NCBI RefSeq assembly: GCF_947488835.1
Contig: NZ_CANLBK010000002.1
Span: 186,001-250,000, forward strand
Direction of reading: 5' to 3'
Length of the DNA stretch: 64,000 nucleotides
Source of the DNA: an uncultured Marinobacter sp.
GTDB taxonomy: Bacteria; Pseudomonadota; Gammaproteobacteria; Pseudomonadales; Oleiphilaceae
Part shown: positions 20,676 through 31,169 of the stretch, in pieces
Position numbering within the stretch: the stretch's first letter is position 1
Layout of the letters: each line of letters starts with the position of its first letter
The notes under the pieces: model-generated
What the model was told of the DNA's origin: nothing
The model's input: the letters and a program-made list of their open reading frames with translations, nothing else
The model's database searches: none
Made by a program: the position numbers and the translations under genes

Positions 20676-21401
20676 ATGAGAAAAGACGCGCAACAACAGG
20701 AGCCCGCTTATGTAATCCATAGGCGACCCTGGCGGGAAACCAGCCTCATGGTTGACCTTTTCACTCTGAATCACGGCCGTCTGAGTGTGGTCGCTCGGGG
20801 TGCCAGCGGTAATAAAAGCCCACTGAAAGCCCAGCTTCAGCCTTTTCAGCCACTGATGCTGAGCTGGGTGGGGCGGGGCGATTTGAAAACCCTGACCGAT
20901 GTAGATGTGCGTGATTGCCAAGCCCTGCATCGCACGGTTTCCCTTTATAGTGGCCTGTATCTGAACGAACTGATACAACGGGTATTGCCCGAGGCCGATC
21001 CTCATCCCACACTCTTTGCTGCTTACATTGAAGCGCTGGATCAGCTTGCACAGACATCGGATGTAGAACCGGTATTGCGGAAGTTTGAGCAGGCGTTTGC
21101 CGCTGCCCTGGGGTACGATTTTCGCTGGGATGAGGTGATGGACACGGGCCAGCCTGTCCATGCCGCACAGGTTTATTGCTACGATCCGGAACAGGGTATT
21201 GTTGCTGCAGTGTCTGCAGGAGTGCGTTTGCAAAATCTGCCCGGGGAAACCCTGTTGGCGCTTGCCAGTGGGGATTATGAATCTACCGCGAGCCGTCGAG
21301 TGTCAAAGCGGGTTATGCGCGTTTTGACGGATTATCTGCTTCAGGGGCGCCCGCTGAACAGCCGCAGTCTTTTTAACCACCTTTCTATTCGCTCATCATA
21401 A
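20676..21401 (+). CDS. recO: DNA repair protein RecO
   Basis: Works with RecR to load RecA on SSB-coated single-stranded DNA in the RecFOR pathway. The N-terminal OB domain is recognisable ([20 protein letters not shown] and [10 protein letters not shown]); the rest is helical. The Cys zinc-binding motif of some RecO proteins is not evident, as in other gammaproteobacteria. Order rnc-era-recO-pdxJ is the conserved arrangement. Length 241 is typical. Confidence 0.94.
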   Translation: MRKDAQQQEPAYVIHRRPWRETSLMVDLFTLNHGRLSVVARGASGNKSPLKAQLQPFQPLMLSWVGRGDLKTLTDVDVRDCQALHRTVSLYSGLYLNELIQRVLPEADPHPTLFAAYIEALDQLAQTSDVEPVLRKFEQAFAAALGYDFRWDEVMDTGQPVHAAQVYCYDPEQGIVAAVSAGVRLQNLPGETLLALASGDYESTASRRVSKRVMRVLTDYLLQGRPLNSRSLFNHLSIRSS

Positions 21402-21412
21402 GGGAGAACGTC

Positions 21413-22153
21413 ATGAATCCTAGAGTATTGCTTGGTGTGAATATCGATCATATTGCCACCTTACGTGAGGCCCGGGGAACACGTTATCCCGATCCTGTCC
21501 AAGCGGCACTGATAGCAGAAGAAGCCGGTGCAGATGGCATTACCATTCACCCCAGAGAAGATCGGCGTCACATTCAGGATCGCGATGTGTTGCTGCTTAA
21601 AGAAGTGCTGCAAACCAAAATGAACCTCGAGATGGCAGTGACCGATGCCATGCTGGAATTCGCCGAGAAAGTCCGCCCTGAGTGTGTTTGCCTGGTTCCC
21701 GAGAAGCGGGAGGAGCTGACAACCGAGGGTGGGCTGGATGTGGTAGGCCAGGAGAAGCGCGTAGCGAATGCTTGTGCGCGCCTTGCCAGGCTCGGTGCGG
21801 AAGTCTCGCTCTTTATTGATCCGGACCCTGCACAGATTGATGCGGCGGTGCGATGCGGTGCTCCGGTTATCGAGTTGCACACCGGCGAGTACGCGGAAGC
21901 GGTTGGTGCTGAAGCTCAAGATGCGACGTTCAGGGCGCTGTCAGACGCCGTCAGTTACGCCCGCAAAAAAGGGCTGATTGTGAATGCGGGGCATGGCTTG
22001 CATTATCACAACACTGAACGGATTGCGGCTATCCCCGGTATCAATGAGCTGAACATTGGCCACGCGATTATAGCCAGAGCCCTATTCACCGGCCTCAAAG
22101 AGGCGGTTAAGGATATGAAGGCCATTCTGGATCGGGCGAGCAGGCAAGCCTGA
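21413..22153 (+). CDS. pdxJ: pyridoxine 5'-phosphate synthase
   Basis: Condenses 1-deoxy-D-xylulose 5-phosphate with 3-amino-2-oxopropyl phosphate to make pyridoxine 5'-phosphate, the last ring-forming step of the DXP-dependent vitamin B6 route. TIM-barrel protein with the family segments [17 protein letters not shown] and [16 protein letters not shown], and [10 protein letters not shown] near the end. The ATG is preceded by AGGGAG. It lies 11 bases after recO and converges on gacS. Confidence 0.96.
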   Translation: MNPRVLLGVNIDHIATLREARGTRYPDPVQAALIAEEAGADGITIHPREDRRHIQDRDVLLLKEVLQTKMNLEMAVTDAMLEFAEKVRPECVCLVPEKREELTTEGGLDVVGQEKRVANACARLARLGAEVSLFIDPDPAQIDAAVRCGAPVIELHTGEYAEAVGAEAQDATFRALSDAVSYARKKGLIVNAGHGLHYHNTERIAAIPGINELNIGHAIIARALFTGLKEAVKDMKAILDRASRQA

Positions 22154-22182
22154 TAAGTTCATACCGGTGTGCTGGCACAGCA

Positions 22183-25059
22183 TCAGTTGGTTTTGGCCTG
22201 CTGATGGTGTGCCCGGAACATTTGCTGCCAGTCTGTTTGCTCGCTCCAGATCTGCAGGCGCTCGATAGCTGACATCAGCTGGTTTTTCTGCAATTCCATG
22301 TCGGGTGCTGAGCATTTGAGAGCGGTTTCAAAGTGGTTTGCGGCAGATCGCAGTTCCGGAACGCCGCAGTAGCGTGTGGCGCCGTGTAATTTGTGCACGC
22401 ACTCCAAAAGGCTTTCCAGGTCGCCCGTGTTCCAGAGCTGGTCGATGTTTGTGAAATCAGCCGGCAACTGTTCCAAAAGCATGCTGAACAACTCTTCCGC
22501 CAAATCTGTTTTCCCGGCCGCCAGCTGAATCCCCTCATCCACGCTTACGCACTCCCGTTGCATTTTCCGGGTAGAAGGTCTCAGAGCGCGTCTGGTGTCT
22601 CGCACTTCGGGTACAGGAATCCGGCCCGCTTCACCGGCGCTTTGATAACGGTAACCGGTACACTCGAAGATGGTATCTGCAAGCTGTCCGCTGCTAATGG
22701 GCTTGGGCATATAGCCATCAAACCCTTGCCGGGTAAGGCGTTCCTGCTCGTCCGCCAGGGCGTGTGCGGTGAGCGCAATAATGGCCGTTCTGTGGTTGCT
22801 GTTGTCCATGTCACGGATTCGGGCGGTTGTTTCTACTCCGTCCATGCCGGGCATCTGAAGATCCATGAACACCAGGTCAAAAGGCTTTTGCCTGGCTTTG
22901 CTCAGCGCCTCAAAGCCACTTGAAGCGCCTTCTGCATCAATCTGATAGTCCTGCAGCAAGGTCATGACCAGCTTCAGGTTGGCATCGTTGTCGTCCACTG
23001 CCAGCACTCGGGGCACATTCACCGGAGCCGGCAGTCGAGCGGTGTAGTCCTGGCGTGAAATGCCTTGCCCGGATGTATTGATGCCGTGTACCAGGAGCAG
23101 TAACTCATCGTACAGGGCGTCTCTGCAGATGGGCTTTGTCAGGTGGCCGCTGGCCAGACCTGCCAGCGGAGTGTCATGGACGTCCAGAGTGGGTGTAAGG
23201 AGCAGTGTGCGGCAATCCCGCTCGATTTCCACGGTCCGCACCAGCCCGCAATACTGGCTGGAGTTAAGCAGGTGCCGGGTAATGCCGATGATGGCCACCG
23301 CATACCCCGACTGGCTCTTCTGGGCCTCTTCAATCTTCTCCTGCATGGCGCTTGGGCAGGTAACCCGATCAACAGTCATGCCCCAATCACGTAATAGATG
23401 TTCAACCGCAAGGCCACAGGTTTTCTGGTGCTCCAGATAGATCGCCCTCTCGCCCCGCAGTGCATCTCGGGGGGCGACGGCCTCACCGCTCGAGGACAGT
23501 TCAGGCGTCAGGGTAAACCAGAAGGTGGAGCCTTTGCCCAGCTCACTTTGCAAGCCAATCTGGCCCCCCATTTCTTCCACCAGGCGCTTGGAAATAGCCA
23601 GCCCAAGGCCCGTGCCGCCATATTGCCTTGCGGTCGATGCATCGGCCTGGCTGAACGCATTGAACAGCGACTGTTGCTGGGCCCGTGATAGGCCTACACC
23701 GGAATCGGTAATGCTCAGGCGCAGGGTGACCCGGTTACCTTCTTTGTCTTCCTCTTCCAGGCTTGCCCTCAGGACGACTTCACCGGTCTGGGTGAACTTG
23801 ATGGCGTTGTTGACCAGATTGGTGATTACCTGTTTTACCCGCAAAGGGTCGCCCATGATGTTGTCGGGTACATCGTTGTAGACCAGCGGGACCAAGTCGA
23901 GATTCTTGCTATGGGCCGCGGGGGCCAGCATTACCATCACTTCTTCCACAATATCCCGGAGCTGGAAGGGGACGCGGTCGAGAATCAGCTTGCCGGCTTC
24001 AATCTTGGAGAAATCCAGAATGTCGTTAATGATAGTGAGCAAAATTTCGGATGATTTGCGAATGGTACTCAAGTGGTCCCGCTGCTGGCGGGGCAGTGGG
24101 CTTTTGAGCAGCAGCTCGGTAAAGCCGATAATCCCGTTGAGTGGCGTGCGGATTTCGTGGGACATGTTTGCCAGGAATTCAGATTTTATGCGGCTGGCCT
24201 CCAGGGCTTCCTTGCGCGCAAAATCCAGTTCAATGTTCTGGATTTCAATGGTTTCCAGAGTCTCGCGCAGGTCTTCCGTGGCCTGATCAATGTTTTGCTG
24301 CATTTCGGCTTGGGCTTTGCTCAGCTCCTCCGCCATGGCATTGAGGCCAGATTCCAGTTGCTCAAACTCCGGGCCAGCTTTGGTATGAATGCGGGTGTCC
24401 AGCTTGCCTTCCTTCAGCTTTGCCACGGCCTCGTTGAGCTCGAACACTGGCCCGGTGAATGCGCGGCTCAGGCGCAGGGCAATCAGCAAACTGAAAATAA
24501 CCCCTCCAAGAACCAGCAGCAGGGAAATCAGTAGGGCTTTGTAGGTCTCTTTTTCGGTGCGGATATGAGACATCTCTACAGCCACCCAGCCAAGAGGTTG
24601 CCTTTGCCCGGAAGAGGGTTGCTCTGAGCCCTGATCGTGGATGGACTGAATGATCAAATCCTGGAGAAAAACAGGGTTTACAAAACGGGTGCTGGTCTTG
24701 CGGGTAATCTGGCTTGCTTCTTCGCTCACCAGTTCCTTACTGTCGAGGTTGTCTGAACTGCCGGGGCCGGAGTGAAGCAAACGACGGCGGTTGCTGTCGA
24801 AAAAGGTGATTGAGCGAACATCCTGCTCTTCCAGCAGGGCGTTGGAAAGGTTGCTCAACAGGCTTCGGTTCGCCGTAAACAGCCCGTATTCCGAGCCGGC
24901 GGCGAGCTGGCGTGAAAGTGACTCGCCACGATCCCTCAGAAGGCTTTCAATATTGTTAACCCAGCTATAGGTAAAAAACATCCCAAGCATAAGGGTGGTG
25001 ATAAGGGTGGGAACCAGAGTAACCACCAGCACCTTTTTGCGAATGCCCCAACGTCGCAT
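22183..25059 (-). CDS. hybrid sensor histidine kinase, GacS/BarA type
   Basis: A 958-residue membrane kinase of the GacS/BarA family, which with GacA/UvrY controls small-RNA/CsrA regulons. Order: transmembrane helix (~10-30), periplasmic region, second helix (~175-195), HAMP (~196-250), coiled coil, HisKA with H301 in NMSHEIRTPLNG, HATPase (~405-530, ATP-lid GGTGLGLAI), a degenerate receiver (~545-660, no clear phosphoacceptor), a true receiver (VFMDLQMPGMDG, ~680-800) and an Hpt domain (~850-945, phosphoacceptor in HKLHGATRYCG). That architecture and the divergence from cysM match Pseudomonas gacS. The partner response regulator is not in this window. Confidence 0.92.
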   Translation of the reverse strand: MRRWGIRKKVLVVTLVPTLITTLMLGMFFTYSWVNNIESLLRDRGESLSRQLAAGSEYGLFTANRSLLSNLSNALLEEQDVRSITFFDSNRRRLLHSGPGSSDNLDSKELVSEEASQITRKTSTRFVNPVFLQDLIIQSIHDQGSEQPSSGQRQPLGWVAVEMSHIRTEKETYKALLISLLLVLGGVIFSLLIALRLSRAFTGPVFELNEAVAKLKEGKLDTRIHTKAGPEFEQLESGLNAMAEELSKAQAEMQQNIDQATEDLRETLETIEIQNIELDFARKEALEASRIKSEFLANMSHEIRTPLNGIIGFTELLLKSPLPRQQRDHLSTIRKSSEILLTIINDILDFSKIEAGKLILDRVPFQLRDIVEEVMVMLAPAAHSKNLDLVPLVYNDVPDNIMGDPLRVKQVITNLVNNAIKFTQTGEVVLRASLEEEDKEGNRVTLRLSITDSGVGLSRAQQQSLFNAFSQADASTARQYGGTGLGLAISKRLVEEMGGQIGLQSELGKGSTFWFTLTPELSSSGEAVAPRDALRGERAIYLEHQKTCGLAVEHLLRDWGMTVDRVTCPSAMQEKIEEAQKSQSGYAVAIIGITRHLLNSSQYCGLVRTVEIERDCRTLLLTPTLDVHDTPLAGLASGHLTKPICRDALYDELLLLVHGINTSGQGISRQDYTARLPAPVNVPRVLAVDDNDANLKLVMTLLQDYQIDAEGASSGFEALSKARQKPFDLVFMDLQMPGMDGVETTARIRDMDNSNHRTAIIALTAHALADEQERLTRQGFDGYMPKPISSGQLADTIFECTGYRYQSAGEAGRIPVPEVRDTRRALRPSTRKMQRECVSVDEGIQLAAGKTDLAEELFSMLLEQLPADFTNIDQLWNTGDLESLLECVHKLHGATRYCGVPELRSAANHFETALKCSAPDMELQKNQLMSAIERLQIWSEQTDWQQMFRAHHQQAKTN

Positions 25060-25281
25060 ACGATATTCCTGAAAAATAACTTAACGCCGCCTGTCTGGGC
25101 GGGTTACGTCCTTGTAATAGTAGGCCATCCGGGCGCGGATGATTTGATTATCCAAGCCGGCGGAGCCGAAAAATACGTTGCTTATATAGCCTTCAGTCAT
25201 GGTTTTAGCGAGAAGCTGTATTGGGCGACTGGGGCCATAAGGCGTATCATGCCACGCAAAAGTGTACCACAGGGTTCTCAT

Positions 25282-26175
25282 ATGCATTTTCCAACAGTTG
25301 AAGATTATGTCGGGCATACGCCTCTGGTTCGATTGCAGCGTCTTCCTGGCGAGACCAGTAATGTAATTCTGGCAAAGCTGGAAGGCAATAACCCGGCGGG
25401 CTCTGTAAAAGATCGGCCAGCTCTGGGGATGATTCAGGAAGCGGAGCGCCGTGGCGAGATTCAGCCCGGGGATACGCTGATTGAGGCGACCAGCGGTAAT
25501 ACCGGTATTGCCCTGGCGATGGCAGCTGCCATCAAGGGTTACCGATTGGTGCTTATTATGCCTGCCAATATGAGCGAAGAGCGCCGTGCATCCATGAGAG
25601 CGTACGGCGCCCAGATCATTACCGTGAGCCAGAAAGAAGGCATGGAAGTGGCCAGAGACATGGCGTTGAAAATGCAGGCAGAAGGCAAGGGCAAGGTGCT
25701 GGATCAATTCAGCAACCAGGACAACCCGCTGTCGCATTATCGCACCACAGGCCCTGAAATCTGGGAACAGACAGCGGGGCGGGTAACGCACTTTGTTAGT
25801 TCCATGGGTACCACTGGTACTATTATGGGCGTGTCCCGTTACCTGAAAGAACGCAATCCGGATATCAACATCATTGGCCTGCAGCCAAAAGAGGGGGCCT
25901 CCATACCGGGCATCCGCCGTTGGCCTGAAGCCTACTTGCCCAGCATATACGATGCCGCGCGGGTGGATCAGGTACTCGACATTGGCCAGCAAGAAGCCGA
26001 GGACACCATGCGTGCGCTTGCTGAACGCGAAGGGATCTTCTGTGGGGTATCATCCGGCGGTTCCGTTGCCGCTGCACTTCGACTGTCTGCCCAGGTTGAA
26101 AACGCCATTATCGTAGCCATTATCTGTGACCGCGGCGACCGCTACTTATCCACGGGTGTGTTCCCGAACACCTGA
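25282..26175 (+). CDS. cysM: cysteine synthase B (O-acetylserine sulfhydrylase)
   Basis: PLP enzyme making cysteine from O-acetylserine and sulfide or thiosulfate. The Schiff-base Lys lies in NPAGSVKDRPAL, the substrate loop is TSGNTGIALAMAA, and the phosphate loop is GTTGTIMG. From ATG 25282 the protein is 297 residues, the right length for CysM; an open frame continues upstream to 25144, but its first 46 residues do not match the family. It is divergent from gacS, as in pseudomonads. The 222-base divergent region shows no clear operator. Confidence 0.94.
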   Translation: MHFPTVEDYVGHTPLVRLQRLPGETSNVILAKLEGNNPAGSVKDRPALGMIQEAERRGEIQPGDTLIEATSGNTGIALAMAAAIKGYRLVLIMPANMSEERRASMRAYGAQIITVSQKEGMEVARDMALKMQAEGKGKVLDQFSNQDNPLSHYRTTGPEIWEQTAGRVTHFVSSMGTTGTIMGVSRYLKERNPDINIIGLQPKEGASIPGIRRWPEAYLPSIYDAARVDQVLDIGQQEAEDTMRALAEREGIFCGVSSGGSVAAALRLSAQVENAIIVAIICDRGDRYLSTGVFPNT

Positions 26176-26205
26176 ACCTGACTGACGACACCAAGAGAAC
26201 AGATT

Positions 26206-27549
26206 ATGAGCAGACGACGCAGGAAGGTACTTCCTACGGAACCCGTACGCTGTGAAGTGGAAAAGCTTAGCCATGATGGCCGTGGCATAGCGCGTCAGGA
26301 CGGCAAAATCCTGTTTGTTGATGGCGCCTTGCCGGGCGAAACAGTGATGGCCAAAGTGGTGTCCAGCCGAAGCAAATTTGATGAGCTCCGCACCCTTGAG
26401 GTTCTGGAGCCTGCACCGGATCGCCAAACACCCCCATGCGAGTTTGCAGACCTGTGCGGTGGTTGTAGCCTTCAGCACATGAGTAGCGATGCGCAGATCC
26501 GCTTCAAGGAAGACACCCTGCGTGAGCAGTTCGCACACTTTGGCGGTATAGAGCCTGAGGAATGGATTGAACCATTACGCCCGGACAGCACTTTGGCCTA
26601 CAGACGCAAAGCGCGTATGGGAGTGCGCTACGTGAAAGCCCGGGAGTCGGTATTGGTTGGTTTTCGGGAGAAACGCAACAGTTTTCTTACGGATATTGAC
26701 CGGTGTGTGGTGTTGGACCCGCGGATTGGTGAGCGCATTGTTCCACTGCGCGAACTACTGCACAGCATGGATGCCTATGCCCGCATTCCTCAGGTGGAGA
26801 TTGCCTGTGGCGACGATACTGCGGCCATGGTTTTCCGCAATATGGATGAGCTGAGCACCGGCGACCGGGAAAAGCTGATTGCGTTCGGGCAGGCCCACGA
26901 ACTGCATATTTATCTGCAGCCTAAAGGGCCGGATACCGTTCACCGCATCTGGCCGGAGTCGACTGGCCGGCAGGATGAACGGCTTAGCTACCGGCTTGAC
27001 GCGTTCGACCTGACCATGAAGTTCCATCCCATGGACTTTACCCAAGTCAATGCAGACATCAACAAAGCCATGGTACACAGGGCCGTGGAGTGGTTGGATG
27101 TACAGCCCGGCGAACGGGTTCTGGATCTGTTCTGTGGGCTGGGTAACTTTACGCTTCCCCTTGCACGCAAGGGTGGCCAGGTGATTGGCGTTGAAGGCGA
27201 CGACGCCATGGTTGTACGGGGCCGGGAGAATGCGGAACTGAACGGGCTTACGAACGTTGCGTTCCACGGCGCGGATCTGCACGGTGACTTTACAGGCCAG
27301 AGTTGGGCGCAGGAGGGGTTTGATAAAATCCTGATCGACCCGCCAAGGTCGGGTGCAGAAGAGATCTGCAAGTACCTGACTGCGTTTGGTGCCAAGACTA
27401 TTGTGTATGTGTCCTGTAATCCCGCCACCCTGGCTCGGGATGCGGGTGTAATGGCCCGAAATGGATACAGGCTGGTACGTGCGGGGGTGATGGATATGTT
27501 TCCTCATACCACGCATGTGGAGTCGATTGCGCTGTTTGAGCGTGGCTGA
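26206..27549 (+). CDS. rlmD: 23S rRNA (uracil-1939-C5)-methyltransferase
   Basis: SAM-dependent methyltransferase (formerly RumA) that makes m5U1939 in 23S rRNA. An N-terminal TRAM domain (~10-70) is followed by the Fe-S cluster cysteines ([14 protein letters not shown]) and a Rossmann methyltransferase domain with [14 protein letters not shown]. The catalytic Cys is in [10 protein letters not shown]. Length 447 is normal. It lies between cysM and relA, as in Pseudomonas (cysM-rumA-relA-mazG). Confidence 0.95.
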   Translation: MSRRRRKVLPTEPVRCEVEKLSHDGRGIARQDGKILFVDGALPGETVMAKVVSSRSKFDELRTLEVLEPAPDRQTPPCEFADLCGGCSLQHMSSDAQIRFKEDTLREQFAHFGGIEPEEWIEPLRPDSTLAYRRKARMGVRYVKARESVLVGFREKRNSFLTDIDRCVVLDPRIGERIVPLRELLHSMDAYARIPQVEIACGDDTAAMVFRNMDELSTGDREKLIAFGQAHELHIYLQPKGPDTVHRIWPESTGRQDERLSYRLDAFDLTMKFHPMDFTQVNADINKAMVHRAVEWLDVQPGERVLDLFCGLGNFTLPLARKGGQVIGVEGDDAMVVRGRENAELNGLTNVAFHGADLHGDFTGQSWAQEGFDKILIDPPRSGAEEICKYLTAFGAKTIVYVSCNPATLARDAGVMARNGYRLVRAGVMDMFPHTTHVESIALFERG

Positions 27550-27613
27550 CAATGAATGTTGTTGTGCGCAGCAAAGGATGGCTGTGTGAACCACCAGGAA
27601 TAACAAAACAGAT

Positions 27614-29854
27614 ATGGTAAAAGTTCGCGAAGACTACGCAGTGGATGGCGATGGCCAGATCGATATCGATGGCTGGATACAGCAGATTTCATCGCAGACC
27701 CATCTGGATGATGTGGCGCAATTCCGCAGGGCATGCGAAAAAGCGGCAGAAATAGACCTGCAGGCCTATCGTGAAGATCGCCTGTGGGCGGCTGGCTCCA
27801 GCAGTTTTCGCATCGGCATAGAAATGGCTCAGGTACTGGCAGAGCTGCGACTGGATCAAAGCAGCCTGGTTGCCGCCATTCTTTACCGGGCGGTGCGAGA
27901 GGAACGTGTCGCGCTGGAGGTTATCCGCAAGGAATTTGGCGACGAAGTAGCCATGCTGATCAACGGTGTTCAGCAGATGGCAGCCATCTCCTCGATCCAT
28001 CATCCGCTTAAAGGCAATGTGCTCGGGCAGAGTGAGGGCCAGCTGGATAACGTCCGCAAAATGCTGGTTACCATGATTGATGATGTTCGGGTTGCATTGA
28101 TCAAGCTTGCCGAACGCACCTGTGCTATTCGCGGCGTCAAAAATGCGCCTGAGGAAAAGCGCATGCGGGTGGCCCGGGAAGTCTTTGATATCTACGCGCC
28201 GCTGGCCCATCGCCTGGGTATCGGGCACATCAAGTGGGAACTGGAAGATCTGTCCTTTCGCTATCTCCATGAGACTGCGTACAAGAAAATCGCAAAGCTT
28301 CTGGATGAAAAGCGCCTTGATCGCGAGGGGTATATTCGCCGCGTTATCAGCACCCTGCAAACGGAGCTGAAAGCGTCTGGTATCGACGCGGAACTTTCCG
28401 GTCGCGCCAAGCATATTTACAGCATCTGGCGGAAAATGCGCATAAAGGGCATCGACTTCTCCCAGGTGTACGACATCAGAGCAGTGCGCATTTTGGTGCC
28501 GGAAGTTAAAGACTGCTACGCGGCGCTTGGGATTGTGCATGCACTCTGGCGCCACATTCCTAATGAATTTGATGACTACGTGGCCAACCCCAAGGAAAAT
28601 GGCTACCAGTCTCTACACACGGCGGTTATTGGGCCGGATGGCAAGGTAATGGAAGTTCAGATTCGCACCCATGGCATGCACGAAGACGCGGAGCTGGGTG
28701 TATGTGCCCATTGGTTGTACAAGGGTACGGATAGAAATCAGAAAGCTTCCGGCTATGAAGCCAAGATCAACTGGCTTCGCCAAGTGCTGGAATGGCAGGA
28801 GGAATTGGGCGATCTCTCCGGGCTGGCGGATCACCTTAAAACGGACATTATATCTGACCGGATATACGTCTTTACCCCCGATGGGCATGTGGTTGATTTG
28901 CCCCAGGGCGCTACGCCTGTGGACTTCGCTTATCGGGTTCATACCGAAATCGGTCATGCCTGCCGGGGCGCGCGGGTAGACAGCCGAATAGTGCCGCTGA
29001 CCTACCCCCTGAAAACCGGGGAGCAGGTATTCGTGCTCACCTCCAAGAATAACCCCTCTCCCAGCCGGGACTGGCTGAACCCCAGCCTGGGTTATCTTCA
29101 GACGTCCCGTGCAAGGGCCAAAGTAACCCACTGGTTCAAACAGCAAAACCGCGACCGCAACGTAGTCGATGGGCGCGCCATTATTGAAGACGAACTCAGG
29201 CGTTTGTCGTTGCACGATGTGGATTTCGGCCAGGTGGCGGAAAAAGTAAATTATCACAACGCCGAAGATATGTTTGCCGCAGTGGGAGCGGGAGACCTGC
29301 GCCCGGCACATGTGGCCAATGTTGCCCAGCAAATGCTGGAGCCAAAAACCGAACAGCTTGATCTGAAGCTGACTGCCCAGCGCCGCAAGCCATACGATAC
29401 TGAGTCGGATATTCACATACTGGGTGTGGGCAAGCTGAAGACCCAGGTAGCGAAATGCTGCAAACCACTGCCGGGGGATGCCATAGGTGGCTATATCACC
29501 GTCGGGCGGGGTGTGACGGTGCATCGCCAGGACTGTCTTACATTCCTGAACTTGCGGGAATTCGAGCCGAACCGGATTATTGAGGTGAGTTGGGGTGGTC
29601 AGCAGGCGTCTGTTTACCCGGTGGATATCGAAATCGAAGCCTACGACCGGTCGGGCCTGCTGCGCGATATTACCCAGGTATTGTCGACATCAAAGAGTGA
29701 TGTGCTCTCGCTTCACACCATGACGAACCGCGATGACAACACCGCAACCATGATAGTGACGGTGGAAATCTCCAGCCTTGAACAGTTGGCGCGGTTACTG
29801 GCCCAGATTCGTAACTTGCCCAACATTATTGACGTCAGGCGCAAGCGCTCATGA
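27614..29854 (+). CDS. relA: GTP pyrophosphokinase RelA
   Basis: Ribosome-associated (p)ppGpp synthetase of the stringent response. The N-terminal hydrolase-like domain lacks the HD metal-binding pair, as expected for monofunctional RelA. The synthetase domain is intact (YDIRAVRILVPEVKDCYAAL, NGYQSLHTAV). TGS (~405-465), zinc-finger (AKCCKPLPGD) and C-terminal ACT (~670-746) domains follow. Length 746 is standard. Its 3' end overlaps mazG by four bases (ATGA), the conserved relA-mazG pairing. Confidence 0.96.
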   Translation: MVKVREDYAVDGDGQIDIDGWIQQISSQTHLDDVAQFRRACEKAAEIDLQAYREDRLWAAGSSSFRIGIEMAQVLAELRLDQSSLVAAILYRAVREERVALEVIRKEFGDEVAMLINGVQQMAAISSIHHPLKGNVLGQSEGQLDNVRKMLVTMIDDVRVALIKLAERTCAIRGVKNAPEEKRMRVAREVFDIYAPLAHRLGIGHIKWELEDLSFRYLHETAYKKIAKLLDEKRLDREGYIRRVISTLQTELKASGIDAELSGRAKHIYSIWRKMRIKGIDFSQVYDIRAVRILVPEVKDCYAALGIVHALWRHIPNEFDDYVANPKENGYQSLHTAVIGPDGKVMEVQIRTHGMHEDAELGVCAHWLYKGTDRNQKASGYEAKINWLRQVLEWQEELGDLSGLADHLKTDIISDRIYVFTPDGHVVDLPQGATPVDFAYRVHTEIGHACRGARVDSRIVPLTYPLKTGEQVFVLTSKNNPSPSRDWLNPSLGYLQTSRARAKVTHWFKQQNRDRNVVDGRAIIEDELRRLSLHDVDFGQVAEKVNYHNAEDMFAAVGAGDLRPAHVANVAQQMLEPKTEQLDLKLTAQRRKPYDTESDIHILGVGKLKTQVAKCCKPLPGDAIGGYITVGRGVTVHRQDCLTFLNLREFEPNRIIEVSWGGQQASVYPVDIEIEAYDRSGLLRDITQVLSTSKSDVLSLHTMTNRDDNTATMIVTVEISSLEQLARLLAQIRNLPNIIDVRRKRS

Positions 29855-30705
29855 CCTATTCCATTGACGATCTGAAGTTGTTGATGGCCCGGCTGCGCGA
29901 CCCGGAAACCGGCTGCCCCTGGGATGCAAAACAAACCTTCAAAAGCATCGTGCCGCATACGCTGGAAGAGGCCCACGAAGTGGCGGATGCCATTGAGCGG
30001 GAGGATTACCAAAACCTCAAGGACGAGCTGGGTGATCTGCTGTTTCAAGTGATCTTCTATTCGCAGATAGGAGATGAGGAAGGCCGCTTCAGTTTTGATT
30101 CCGTGGTCGATAATCTGGTGCGCAAGCTTGTTCGGCGCCACCCTCACGTGTTCCCCGAAGGTACGCTGGAAAGCCGTATTGACCCGGATAACCGGCCTGA
30201 CGAAGCCTGGATCAAAGAGAGCTGGGAGCGCATAAAGGCAGAAGAGCGGGCCCAGGAGCAAAAAGCAGCTTCAACGGATGCAGCATCGCCAAGCCGGCTT
30301 GATGGAATTGCACGGGCTCTGCCTGCAATGGTACGTGCGGAGAAATTGCAGAAGCGGGCGGCAAGGCACGGGTTTGACTGGCCGAATATAGACCCGGTTT
30401 TTGACAAGCTCCATGAAGAAATCGATGAGCTGAAAGAGGCCTGGCAGGCCGCCGAATTGGGGCAGGGTGATCTGGATGCCGTTGAGGATGAACTGGGCGA
30501 CGTGCTATTTGTGTGTGTGAACCTTGCGCGTTTTATGAAGGTTAATCCTGAACAGGCAATTGGGCGCACCAACCACAAGTTTGAGGCACGATTCAGGGCG
30601 ATTGAGCAGACGTTGGTGCGGGAAGGCCGCGACTTCGACGAGGAAACACTCGAAGCGCTCGATCACATCTGGCAGTCAGTCAAGGGTGTGGAAAAGAAGA
30701 GTTGA
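29851..30705 (+). CDS. mazG: nucleoside triphosphate pyrophosphohydrolase MazG
   Basis: Hydrolyses NTPs and dNTPs to monophosphates, a housecleaning enzyme linked to starvation and ppGpp pools. Two MazG repeats are present: the N-terminal one with GCPWDAKQTF, EEAHEV and ELGDLLFQV, and the C-terminal, catalytically important one with EEIDELKEAW and DELGDVLFVCVN. A linker of about 30 residues rich in Ala, Gln and Ser joins them. Length 284 is slightly above E. coli's. Coupled to relA by overlap. Confidence 0.94.
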   Translation: MTYSIDDLKLLMARLRDPETGCPWDAKQTFKSIVPHTLEEAHEVADAIEREDYQNLKDELGDLLFQVIFYSQIGDEEGRFSFDSVVDNLVRKLVRRHPHVFPEGTLESRIDPDNRPDEAWIKESWERIKAEERAQEQKAASTDAASPSRLDGIARALPAMVRAEKLQKRAARHGFDWPNIDPVFDKLHEEIDELKEAWQAAELGQGDLDAVEDELGDVLFVCVNLARFMKVNPEQAIGRTNHKFEARFRAIEQTLVREGRDFDEETLEALDHIWQSVKGVEKKS

Positions 30706-30788
30706 TCCTCAGCTTCGTCTACACTTGATGAAGCAGGAGCTCAGTTGGGGCTCCGGATGCCACCAACAGGATGCGGGAGTCAGGTTCG

Positions 30789-31133
30789 ATGAAAATCAAA
30801 GATCTGGTCAGTTACTGGGATAAGCACGCAAGCCGAAAGCTGACCCGTGATGCCCATGCTGTGGCTTTGTCTGATTTGCACCATCAGCAACTTGAAGCTT
30901 TGTCTGCACTCTATCCACTGAAATCGCCTCAGGATCTGTTGCGCGACCTGATAACAGTGACGCTGGATGAGATTGAAGCTGAATTCCCCTATGTGCAGGG
31001 GGATCAGGTAGTCGCCTTTGATGAAGACGGCTTTGAACTGTATGAAGACACGGGGCTTACACCGGAGTTTGTGCGCCTTAGCCAAAAGCATATCAAGCGG
31101 CTTAAGGCTCGCCAGCTCGAATCAGTTGCCTGA
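30789..31133 (+). CDS. small hypothetical protein, paralogue of the convergent gene
   Basis: A 114-residue acidic protein of unknown function. The first ~65 residues (MKIKDLVSYWDKHA and YPLKSPQDLLRDLITVTLDE) align with the protein encoded at 31403-31170 on the other strand (MKVTDLPKQWEQKK and YPGRSESDILNDMVAAALDE). The pattern of a short N-terminal strand followed by two helices is compatible with a ribbon-helix-helix-like fold, but that is inference. ATG 30789 is the start shared with the paralogue. No transmembrane segment or known catalytic motif is seen. Confidence 0.7.
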   Translation: MKIKDLVSYWDKHASRKLTRDAHAVALSDLHHQQLEALSALYPLKSPQDLLRDLITVTLDEIEAEFPYVQGDQVVAFDEDGFELYEDTGLTPEFVRLSQKHIKRLKARQLESVA

Positions 31134-31142
31134 TTACGAATG

Positions 31143-31161
31143 TTCCGGCAATTGCCTGGAA
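31143..31161. terminator. palindrome between convergent paralogues
   Basis: GGCAATTGCC flanked by TTCC and GGAA forms an almost perfect palindrome in the 36-base gap between two convergent genes. There is no T-run on either strand, so a terminator role is tentative. Confidence 0.3.
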
Positions 31162-31169
31162 TCGATGAG

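Noticed and set aside
20178-21233. 351-residue minus-strand frame
   Set aside because: It lies wholly opposite era and recO, which have clear motifs; low-complexity, His/Gln-rich shadow translation.
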